A stretch of DNA of 64,000 nucleotides. Source: Neomesorhizobium albiziae. GTDB lineage: Bacteria > Pseudomonadota > Alphaproteobacteria > Rhizobiales > Rhizobiaceae. This document shows, piece after piece, positions 10,124 to 16,831 of this stretch (positions are counted from its first letter, which is position 1; every line of letters starts with the position of its first letter). The stretch covers positions 62,001 through 126,000 of the forward strand of contig NZ_FOSL01000008.1 in the NCBI RefSeq assembly GCF_900114255.1. The letters are read 5' to 3'. The translations under genes and the position numbers were made by a program. The notes beneath the pieces were generated by a model. That model saw nothing but the letters and a program-made list of their open reading frames with translations, did not search any database and was not told the origin of the DNA.

Positions 10124-10139
10124 TTGATCCGTCAATCAA
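10124..10139. promoter_or_regulatory. Putative BetI operator
   Basis: TTGATCCGTCAATCAA is an inverted repeat with arms TTGAT and ATCAA separated by 6 bases, in an AT-rich stretch 32 bases upstream of the betI start. BetI operators in other proteobacteria are palindromes rich in TTGA/TCAA, so this is a reasonable candidate. It was assigned by position and symmetry only. Confidence 0.55.
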
Positions 10140-10229
10140 CAAAAAATTCTTGGGCCAATGCAAACCGTCTGGGGATGGGAAGTCGGCAAAGTAGAACTCG
10201 GGCAGGTAGGAGAAGTTTGTGTTCTACGT

Positions 10230-10387
10230 CGCCCCCCTCTGGCCTGCCGGCCATCTCCCCCACAAGTGGGGAGATTGGCAGCTTCGGCTGCAACGTCCAA
10301 ACTCCGGCGTTGGCGATTGGGCAAAGTCGGCGACGCGACTGATCTCCCCACCTGTGGGGGAGATGGCCGGCAGGCCAGAGGGGGGCG
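10230..10387. repeat. Inverted-repeat element (type A), copy 2
   Basis: Same architecture as the element at 9329: the left arm CGCCCCCCTCTGGCC is followed by TGCCGGCCATCTCCCCC and GTGGGGAGAT, and the right arm at 10341-10387 is its reverse complement with about one mismatch. The arms are about 46 bases and the centre about 65. The two copies flank betI, one on each side. Confidence 0.85.
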
Positions 10388-10529
10388 CGAAGGAATGCGA
10401 ATACCACCACACCCACTCCGCCATCAAAACCCCTTTACCGCCACTGGAAATACGTTCATGCTTGAACAATATAAATTATGCGCCTGCCGTCGGATCACGT
10501 GCTAGGCTGCCACTGTTACGGAGACGAAA

Positions 10530-11696
10530 ATGACCGCTTGTATCGTCGGATGGGCGCATTCGCGCTTCGGGAAACTCGAAGGCGAGACGCTGGAATCGCT
10601 GATCGTCGGCGTTGCCCGCGATGCGCTTGCGCATGCCGGCATTGGTCCGGACGATGTCGACGAAATCGTGCTCGGCCATTTCAACGCCGGGTTCTCCGCC
10701 CAGGATTTCACCGCGAGCCTGGTCCTGCAGGCCGATGACCGGCTGCGCTTCAAGCCCGCGACGCGCGTCGAAAACGCCTGCGCGACCGGCTCGGCGGCGG
10801 TCAGGCAAGGCATCCGCTCCATCGACGCCAGGGCGTCGCGCATCGTGCTGGTTGTCGGGGCCGAGCAGATGACGACCACCCCCGGTCCCGAAATCGGCAG
10901 GAACCTGCTGCGCGCCTCCTACCTGCCGGAAGACGGTGACATTCCCGCAGGTTTCGCCGGCGTCTTCGGCAAAATCGCCGACGCCTATTTCCAGCGTTAC
11001 GGCGACCAGTCGGACGCGCTTGCGGCAATCGCCGCCAAGAACCACAAGAACGGCGTCGACAATCCCTATGCGCAGATGCGCAAGGATCTGGGCTACGATT
11101 TCTGCCGGCAGGAGAGCGAGAAGAACCCGTTCGTCGCAGGCCCGCTGAAGCGCACGGATTGTTCGCTGGTGTCCGACGGTGCGGCGGCCATCGTGCTTGC
11201 CGACACGTCCACCGCGCTCTCGATGAAGCGCGCCGTCGCCTTCCGCGCCAACGAGCACGTCCAGGATTTCCTGCCGATGTCGAAGCGCGACATTCTCCTG
11301 TTCGAGGGCTGCGAGCAGGGCTGGACCCGGGCATTGAAGAGCGCCGGCGTCACCCTGGACGACCTGTCTTTTGTGGAGACGCATGACTGCTTCACCATCG
11401 CCGAACTGATCGAATACGAGGCGATGGGACTGGCCAAGCGCGGCGAGGGCGCCAAGGTGGTGCTGGAGGGCCAGACCGCCAAGGACGGCCGCCTGCCGGT
11501 CAACCCCTCCGGCGGTTTGAAGGCCAAGGGCCATCCCATCGGCGCCACCGGCGTTTCCATGCATGCGCTGACCGCCATGCAGCTCACCGGCGACGCCGGC
11601 GGCATCCAGGTGCCGAACGCCAAGCTCGGCGGCATCTTCAACATGGGCGGCGCCGCGGTCGCCAACTACGTGTCGATCCTCGAGCGCATCAAATGA
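10530..11696 (+). CDS. Thiolase family protein (acetyl-CoA acetyltransferase-like, SCP-x type)
   Basis: A 388-residue thiolase-fold enzyme, probably acting on acyl-CoA or beta-ketoacyl-CoA. The nucleophile Cys84 lies in VENACATGSAAV and the catalytic histidine in GGLKAKGHPIGATG. The second cysteine of classical thiolases is replaced by Asn in GGIFNMGGAAVANY, which is typical of the SCP-x-like subgroup, so the reaction may differ from plain acetoacetyl-CoA thiolysis. RBS CGGAG lies before the start. The SDR gene downstream overlaps it by 4 bases (ATGA), implying a coupled pathway. The substrate is unknown. Confidence 0.88.
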   Translation: MTACIVGWAHSRFGKLEGETLESLIVGVARDALAHAGIGPDDVDEIVLGHFNAGFSAQDFTASLVLQADDRLRFKPATRVENACATGSAAVRQGIRSIDARASRIVLVVGAEQMTTTPGPEIGRNLLRASYLPEDGDIPAGFAGVFGKIADAYFQRYGDQSDALAAIAAKNHKNGVDNPYAQMRKDLGYDFCRQESEKNPFVAGPLKRTDCSLVSDGAAAIVLADTSTALSMKRAVAFRANEHVQDFLPMSKRDILLFEGCEQGWTRALKSAGVTLDDLSFVETHDCFTIAELIEYEAMGLAKRGEGAKVVLEGQTAKDGRLPVNPSGGLKAKGHPIGATGVSMHALTAMQLTGDAGGIQVPNAKLGGIFNMGGAAVANYVSILERIK

Positions 11697-12436
11697 AGCA
11701 TTCCGCCGTCGTCACCGGTGGCGCTTCGGGTATCGGCCTCGCGGTCGCCGAGCGCCTCGTTGACGACGGTTGGCCGGTCGCCATCGTCGATGCAGACGAG
11801 GATGCGCTGGCCCGCGCGGAGGGTTCATTCTCCGGCGAGAACACGATTTTCCTGCAGGCCGATATCACCGACGAGGACGAGGTTGCCGACGTCTTCGACC
11901 AGACGGTCGACCGGCTCGGCCTGATCGGCGGCCTGGTCAATTCGGCAGGCATCGCGCGCGACATTTCCGCCGAGGAGACCAGCGCCGAGCTTTTCCGCGA
12001 AATCCTCGACATCAATCTCGTCGGCTCCTTCATCTGCTCCAAGGCAGCGCTGGAGCGCATGGGGGCGACGCTGTCGATCGTCAACATGGGCTCGGTGTCG
12101 GGGCTGAGGGCCAATCGCGGGCGGGCCGCCTATGGCGCGTCCAAAGCCGGCGTGAAACTGATGTCCGAAGTGCTGGCGCTCGAATATGGCAATCGGGGCG
12201 TGCGGGTGAACTGCGTGGCGCCCGGCCCGATCCACACGCCGATGATCGCCCGTCTGCATTCCGAGGAGGACCGCCGCATCTGGCTCGGCCACGTGCCGCA
12301 GGGCCGCTACGGCGAACCGGAGGAAGTGGCCGCGGCGATCGCCTTTCTCCTGTCGCCCGAGGCGAGTTACATCAATGGCCACACTCTTGCCGTCGACGGC
12401 GGGTTTCTGTCGACCGGGGTGCTCGCCGGCGGCTGA
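11693..12436 (+). CDS. SDR family NAD(P)-dependent oxidoreductase
   Basis: Short-chain dehydrogenase of 247 residues. The cofactor motif TGGASGIG is at residues 8-15, the structural NSAG motif at 83-86, and the catalytic triad is Ser134, Tyr147 and Lys151 (YGASK). It starts in the ATGA overlap with the thiolase gene. The pairing suggests interconversion of 3-hydroxyacyl and 3-oxoacyl intermediates, but the family is too broad to name a substrate. The C-terminus (YINGHTLAVDGGFLSTG) is the usual SDR end. Confidence 0.92.
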   Translation: MKHSAVVTGGASGIGLAVAERLVDDGWPVAIVDADEDALARAEGSFSGENTIFLQADITDEDEVADVFDQTVDRLGLIGGLVNSAGIARDISAEETSAELFREILDINLVGSFICSKAALERMGATLSIVNMGSVSGLRANRGRAAYGASKAGVKLMSEVLALEYGNRGVRVNCVAPGPIHTPMIARLHSEEDRRIWLGHVPQGRYGEPEEVAAAIAFLLSPEASYINGHTLAVDGGFLSTGVLAGG

Positions 12437-12470
12437 CCGCGGCGGGGGGACATCATTGAAAAACAACAGG

Positions 12471-13022
12471 ATGGAGCCATTTTCCGATTCTTTGCGGAAG
12501 GACGCGGCTTCCGCCCGAAAGGCATTCGCTTTGCAAAAAACTGTCATCGCCGCCGCTGCGTTCGCGCTCCTCATGGGCAATGCGGCACCGGCAGCCGAAA
12601 CACCGCAGGAACTGGCCGAGGCGTTTTGCGCGGCGCGTGTGCAAGACAATGAAAAGCAGGTCCGGGCTCTGCTGTCGCCTGCGCTGCTGAAGGTTATCGC
12701 GGAGGCCGAGGAGCGCAACGACGCCATCGCCAAGGCTGCGCCCGGCGACAAGCCGCCGCTCGGAGATGGCATTCCCTACCAAGGCTTTCCCGACCGCGCG
12801 CCGGTCTGCAAGGCCGGTCAGTCCAGCGAGCTTGCCGGCCGCATGGAAGTCACCGTGCGTTACGAATTTCCCGACACGCCCGCCGCCAACTGGACAGATA
12901 GGCTGCTCCTGGTCCAGTCCGGCACGGATTTTCTGATCGACGACATCCTGTTCCAGATCCCCGCCAACCATACCGAGGAGATCGGACTGAGAAGCGTCCT
13001 CTTCAACGCTTTCGATCAATAA
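12471..13022 (+). CDS. Hypothetical exported protein
   Basis: Not recognised. A protein of 160-190 residues with a hydrophobic segment (TVIAAAAFALLMGNAAPAAE) that reads as a signal peptide with an AxA-like cleavage site. Three starts are possible: TTG 12456 after a GGGGGGA ribosome binding site, ATG 12471, or TTG 12531, which alone would give a compact signal peptide (MQKTVIAAAAFALLMG). The mature part has two cysteines (AFCAAR and PVCKAG), perhaps a disulfide, and VTVRYEFPDT followed by LLLVQSGTDFLIDDILF resembling NTF2-like or DUF3828-type lysis-inhibitor domains. It lies between the SDR gene and asparaginase. Confidence 0.75.
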   Translation: MEPFSDSLRKDAASARKAFALQKTVIAAAAFALLMGNAAPAAETPQELAEAFCAARVQDNEKQVRALLSPALLKVIAEAEERNDAIAKAAPGDKPPLGDGIPYQGFPDRAPVCKAGQSSELAGRMEVTVRYEFPDTPAANWTDRLLLVQSGTDFLIDDILFQIPANHTEEIGLRSVLFNAFDQ

Positions 13023-13142
13023 GACGGCCGGGCGCATGAGGGCAGGTCATGCAAGTCTATGCGCCAGCTCTGGAAGTCCTTGCCCGTCGAGATGCGAGCG
13101 ACTACGACCTGCGCCGGAAGACATCTCCAGCTCGGTGAATTC

Positions 13143-14147
13143 ATGACCAATCCCGTCCTTGTCGAAGTTTTGCGCGGTGACATCGTCGAAAGCGTTCATC
13201 GCGGCGCGGCGGTGATTGTCGATGGCGACGGCAAGCTCGTCCGCGAGATCGGCGATATCGGGATGCCGGTGTTCCCGCGCTCGGCGGTCAAGGCGATCCA
13301 GGCGCTGCCGCTGATCGAGACGGGTGCCGCCGACGCATATGGTTTCGGCGACAGGGAACTGGCGCTGGCCTGTGCCTCGCATTCCGGCGAGGCAAGGCAT
13401 GTCGAACTGGCGGGTGCCATGCTTGCAAGGGCAGGGCTCGACGAAACGGCGCTGGAATGCGGCTCGCATTGGCCTTCGAACCACGATGCCACGGTTGCGC
13501 TGGCGCGCGCTGGCGGAAGTCCCAATCAGTTGCACAACAACTGTTCGGGCAAGCACGCCGGTTTCCTGTGCGTTTGCTGCCACCAGAAGATCGGCCACCG
13601 CGGCTACGTGCAATTTGCGCACCCGTTTCAACAGCTTGTCGCCGAAACCATGGAACAGGTGACGGGCGTGAGGCATGGGCTTGAAAATTCCGCCACCGAC
13701 GGCTGCTCGATCCCGACCTATGCGGCGCCGCTGAAAAGCCTCGCTTTGGGTTTTGCCAGGATGGTCAGTGGCAACGGGCTGGCTCCGGAGCGCGCCAAAG
13801 CGGCCAAACGCCTGATGTCAGCCTGCATGGCGGAGCCGTTTTATGTCGCCGGCGCCGCCAGGGTCTGCACCCAATTGATGGAAGCCGCGCCCGGCCGGAT
13901 TTTCGCCAAGGTCGGGGCGGAAGGCGTCTACTGCGCGGCAATTCCCGAACTCGGTTTCGGTATCGCGTTGAAATGCGAAGACGGTGCGGCACGCGCCGCG
14001 GAAGTCGCTGTTTCGTCGATTCTGGCGGGATTTTTCGCCAATGACGAGGCGGTTTTTGCAAAACTGACTGCACTTTGCCGGCCTTCGGTCGAGAACCGCA
14101 AGGGCGAACCGGTCGGCGTGATGCGGCCGGCGAGCGCGCTTGCGTAG
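13143..14147 (+). CDS. L-asparaginase, Rhizobium etli type (thermolabile/AnsA class)
   Basis: Hydrolyses asparagine to aspartate and ammonia. The 334-residue protein belongs to the R. etli AnsA-like class, which is unrelated to E. coli or plant-type asparaginases. Visible family features are the N-terminal RGDIVESVHRG, the FPRSAVKAIQALPL Ser-x-x-Lys motif, ASHSGEARH, the ALECGSHWP metal-site cysteine region and NNCSGKHAGFLC. The ATG at 13143 (MTNPVLVEVLRG) fits the family; an upstream in-frame ATG adds 28 unconvincing residues. It stands alone. Confidence 0.92.
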   Translation: MTNPVLVEVLRGDIVESVHRGAAVIVDGDGKLVREIGDIGMPVFPRSAVKAIQALPLIETGAADAYGFGDRELALACASHSGEARHVELAGAMLARAGLDETALECGSHWPSNHDATVALARAGGSPNQLHNNCSGKHAGFLCVCCHQKIGHRGYVQFAHPFQQLVAETMEQVTGVRHGLENSATDGCSIPTYAAPLKSLALGFARMVSGNGLAPERAKAAKRLMSACMAEPFYVAGAARVCTQLMEAAPGRIFAKVGAEGVYCAAIPELGFGIALKCEDGAARAAEVAVSSILAGFFANDEAVFAKLTALCRPSVENRKGEPVGVMRPASALA

Positions 14148-14175
14148 AGCCTGTCCGCAGCCGGAAGTTCGACAT

Positions 14176-15555
14176 TCAGCTTGAGCGATTGCGTTCGACC
14201 ATCAGGTTGGCGAAGCCGCTTTTCTCCATTAAGGCGAGGTCTCCGGTCACCGGCTTTGCCCAGCGGTGGCCGATGATGGCGCCATTCTCGGCGCCGTCGA
14301 TGATGTTGTCAGAGATGACCGCCGAGCCGGTGCCTTCAACGACCGAAACGCCGATGCCGGTGCCGGCCTTGCGGATGACATTGCCGGTGGCGACCACGTT
14401 GCGCATGAATGCGCCCCAGCCGATGTTCATGCCGTAGCGCGGCGCGTTCTCCACGACATTGCCGGTGACGGCGCAATCGGCCTCGACCGAGATGCCGACG
14501 CCGAAACCGGGCGGATCGGGCTGGTATGGACCCTGGGTCGACATGTTGCGCACGATGTTGGCGGAACAGACGCCCATGCGGCCGCCGCTGTCGAAATTGA
14601 CGATCGAGATGCCGTTGGCCGCACCGTCGACGATGTTGGCGTTGATGACGGCCCCCTCGAAGGCGAATTCGGCATAGATGGCGGTTTCGCCGGAACGCAA
14701 GCAGGAATTGCCTGACATCTGGATGTTGCTGGAACTGTTGGCGCGGATAGCAGAGAAGGCGCAATCGCTGACGGAGTTGTTGGCGATCGATACACCATTC
14801 GCGCGGAACGCGTTGATGCCGTTGCCGTTCTGCCCCGTGCCGCCGCCTCGTGCGAGGATACGCTCGATGCGGTTGCCGAAGATCATGGTGCCGTCGTCGG
14901 CGATTTGCCAGCGATGCACCAGAATGCCGCCATTGCCGCAATCGGAGACGGTATTCGCCTGGATCTGCAGTTTGCCGGCCTCGACGGAATAGATGCCGGC
15001 GTCCGCCGCGCCGGTGATTTCCGAGCGCTCGATACGGCCGGACACGCGCTCCAGCGCCAGCCCGTTCTTGCCGCTGCCGAGGATGCTGCAATTGTCGACG
15101 ACCAGATGCTGGACCCGGCGCAGATCGAGAAGGCCTTGTGCATGGTCTCCGAGCCAGCGGTTGGCGCCGTCCATCACCAAACCGGAGAGTTCGATGTGGA
15201 CCGCATCCTCGACCGCGAAGAGGTGGCCGTCGCCGCCATAGACGATGCGGGTAGCTCCGGGAACGCCGGTGAGGCGCAGGTTGCGCGGCAGCGTCAGGTT
15301 GGAAACGACATAGGTGCCCGGCGGCAGGAACACCGGCATGTCCTGGCTGCCCGCCTTTTCCAGCATGCGCGCGAAAATCCTGCTCTGGTCGTCGAGTGCG
15401 CCTGGGCGGGCGCCGAGGTCGGTGGCGTTGATGGAACCGCGCATCGAAGCAGCTTGGATTCCCGGCAGAATCGCCGCGTAGGCGGCGCCGGGCACGGCAA
15501 GTCCGGCCACGGCAAAGCCGGCGGTCTGTTTGAGGAAATGGCGTCTGTTCAACAT
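14176..15555 (-). CDS. Tat-exported right-handed beta-helix repeat protein (TIGR03808-like)
   Basis: A 459-residue protein with a twin-arginine signal (NRRHFLKQTAGFAVAGLAVP) and AYA-type cleavage region, followed by parallel beta-helix repeats. The repeats show as recurring runs such as VSDCGNGGILVHRW, NSVSDCAFSAIRANSSSNI, GNVVENAPRYGMNIGWG and NIIDGAENGAIIGHRW. It matches the twin-arg-translocated repeat family found in Hyphomicrobiales; function is unknown, though the fold is common in polysaccharide-active proteins. The ATG at 15555 is used; a GTG two codons upstream is possible. It is convergent with asparaginase. Confidence 0.88.
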   Translation of the reverse strand: MLNRRHFLKQTAGFAVAGLAVPGAAYAAILPGIQAASMRGSINATDLGARPGALDDQSRIFARMLEKAGSQDMPVFLPPGTYVVSNLTLPRNLRLTGVPGATRIVYGGDGHLFAVEDAVHIELSGLVMDGANRWLGDHAQGLLDLRRVQHLVVDNCSILGSGKNGLALERVSGRIERSEITGAADAGIYSVEAGKLQIQANTVSDCGNGGILVHRWQIADDGTMIFGNRIERILARGGGTGQNGNGINAFRANGVSIANNSVSDCAFSAIRANSSSNIQMSGNSCLRSGETAIYAEFAFEGAVINANIVDGAANGISIVNFDSGGRMGVCSANIVRNMSTQGPYQPDPPGFGVGISVEADCAVTGNVVENAPRYGMNIGWGAFMRNVVATGNVIRKAGTGIGVSVVEGTGSAVISDNIIDGAENGAIIGHRWAKPVTGDLALMEKSGFANLMVERNRSS

Positions 15556-15672
15556 TGGCACAGTTCATTCTGCTTTGCGTTTTGTACTGCAGGATTTGTG
15601 CCAGCGGAGGGGATGCTTTTGAGGTAGGCCAAGAGCCTTGTGAAACCGCACGGGGAGGCCTACGTTTCCTTG

Positions 15673-16155
15673 ATGAGCAGAGCTTTCACCCGCGAAGACG
15701 AGAGTGACAACGCCATTGCCGATATCGGCGAGCGACCGGTCAGCCAGCATCGGAATCTGGTCACCGAAAAAGGGCTTGCCGCGATCGAGGCTGAAATTGC
15801 AGCGCTGCGCGCAGACCTGGCCAGGGCCGAGGCGGAGAGCAATCGGGAGAAGATCGCGCTGGTTTCGCGCGACCTGCGCTATTGGAACGCCAGGCGCGAG
15901 AATGCCGAACTCTCGGTACCCGATCCCGACAGCACTGTGGTGCGGTTCGGCATGAGCGTCACGATCGAGGACGATGACGGCCACAAGAACAGATGGCAAA
16001 TCGTTGGCGAGGACGAGGCCGATGCCGCCCATGGCAAGATCTCGCATTCCTCGCCGATGGCGATCGCGCTGTTTGGCAAATCTGTCGGCGACCTTGCGAC
16101 GGTCAACGGCAAGGAATGGGAAATTCTGGAGATGAAGGCGAACGGCACCGTTTAG
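15673..16155 (+). CDS. GreA/GreB family transcription elongation factor
   Basis: A 160-residue Gre-type protein: an N-terminal acidic tail (MSRAFTREDESDNA), a coiled-coil-like helix pair (LAAIEAEIAALRADLARAE) and a C-terminal FKBP-like domain (SVTIEDDDGHKNRWQIVGEDEAD, HSSPMAIALFGKSVGD, ATVNGKEWEILEM). Such proteins bind RNA polymerase near the secondary channel. The start MSRAFTRED is typical of the rhizobial proteins; GTG 15640 and TTG 15670 are also in frame, and GGGGAGG lies 14 bases before the ATG. Its stop overlaps that of the converging doc gene by 4 bases. Confidence 0.9.
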   Translation: MSRAFTREDESDNAIADIGERPVSQHRNLVTEKGLAAIEAEIAALRADLARAEAESNREKIALVSRDLRYWNARRENAELSVPDPDSTVVRFGMSVTIEDDDGHKNRWQIVGEDEADAAHGKISHSSPMAIALFGKSVGDLATVNGKEWEILEMKANGTV

Positions 16156-16541
16156 GCGCCGACCGGCTCGGTGTGGTCGCGGAAGAAAGCGGCAGCGCCG
16201 GTTTCATCAATTTCGCCAGCGGCTACCCCCATCGTAAATGTGTAAAGTGTACCATCATCTGCTGTGAGCTGATGCCCGTTGATAATAAGGAATGCGCCGG
16301 CGGCGACGATGGCGGTTCGCTTGTTGCCGTCGACGAAAGCATGGTTTCGGGCAAGGCCAAACACGTAGGCTGCAGCGAGTTCATGGATGTCGGGTTCGCC
16401 ATAAGCAGTTTTGTTTTCGGCGCGGGAAAGCGCGGATTCGAGGGCATTTTCATCCCTCAAACCGTGCGCTCCGCCGTGCCGGCGCAACTGCTCAGCATGC
16501 ATGGCTTCGACGACGCGACGCGTCAGAAACTCCCAGCTCAT
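16152..16541 (-). CDS. doc: Doc-type Fic-fold toxin (death-on-curing)
   Basis: Toxin of the Fic/Doc superfamily, 129 residues. The active-site motif NHAFVDGNKRTAIVA matches the Doc consensus H-x-F-x-D-x-N-K-R, and MHAEQLRRHGG with LRDENALESALSRAE is the usual Doc N-terminus. By analogy with phage P1 Doc it should phosphorylate elongation factor EF-Tu and stop translation. The partner antitoxin gene overlaps its start by 4 bases. All catalytic residues look intact, so the toxin should be functional. Confidence 0.93.
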   Translation of the reverse strand: MSWEFLTRRVVEAMHAEQLRRHGGAHGLRDENALESALSRAENKTAYGEPDIHELAAAYVFGLARNHAFVDGNKRTAIVAAGAFLIINGHQLTADDGTLYTFTMGVAAGEIDETGAAAFFRDHTEPVGA

Positions 16542-16759
16542 TCCGCGAGCTTCTGAAGAGCGACCTTGTACTTGTCCATGACTTCCAGCGCAGCCTTCAT
16601 CTGCCGCTCGAACACCTCGTCGGAAGGCTTCAGCGTGAATCCTTCCTTGGTGTCTATGAGTTCGAGCTTGTCGCCTGCCTGAAGGTTATGCCGATCGAGA
16701 ACCTCCTTGGGCAGGATTACGCCTTCGGAATTGCCGATCTTGCGCAAGGTGACGTTCAT
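16538..16759 (-). CDS. AbrB/MazE-family antitoxin
   Basis: A 73-residue antitoxin for the adjacent Doc toxin. Its N-terminus is a swapped-hairpin AbrB DNA-binding fold (MNVTLRKIGNSEGVILPKEVLD), and the C-terminal half (SDEVFERQMKAALEVMDKYKVALQKLAE) is a helix likely to cover the toxin. The ATG at 16759 is chosen for GGAGAAAGGTC immediately upstream and because it begins the fold. A perfect 12-base inverted repeat ends 8 bases before the start, so autorepression by the antitoxin is likely. The pairing is AbrB-Doc rather than classical Phd-Doc. Confidence 0.92.
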   Translation of the reverse strand: MNVTLRKIGNSEGVILPKEVLDRHNLQAGDKLELIDTKEGFTLKPSDEVFERQMKAALEVMDKYKVALQKLAE

Positions 16760-16766
16760 GACCTTT

Positions 16767-16798
16767 CTCCATGTTATAACGAGAGATATAACATGGAG
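16767..16798. promoter_or_regulatory. Perfect palindromic operator of the AbrB-Doc module
   Basis: Arms CTCCATGTTATA (16767-16778) and TATAACATGGAG (16787-16798) are exact reverse complements around an 8-base spacer. The palindrome ends 8 bases before the antitoxin start and its edge supplies part of the GGAG ribosome binding site. A further GTTATAAC palindrome occurs at 16831-16838, overlapping the cyclase stop codon. The layout is that of an autoregulatory antitoxin operator. Confidence 0.8.
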
Positions 16799-16831
16799 AC
16801 CCAGGTTGCGCAACTAATGTTGTTCCGGAAG

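Larger units (their letters stand above)
10092..10529. other. Intergenic region between betI and the thiolase gene
   Basis: Divergent promoter region of about 440 bases. It holds the putative BetI operator (10124-10139) and a long inverted-repeat element (10230-10387). The thiolase start is preceded by CGGAGACGAAA. No additional coding sequence is supported. Confidence 0.7.
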
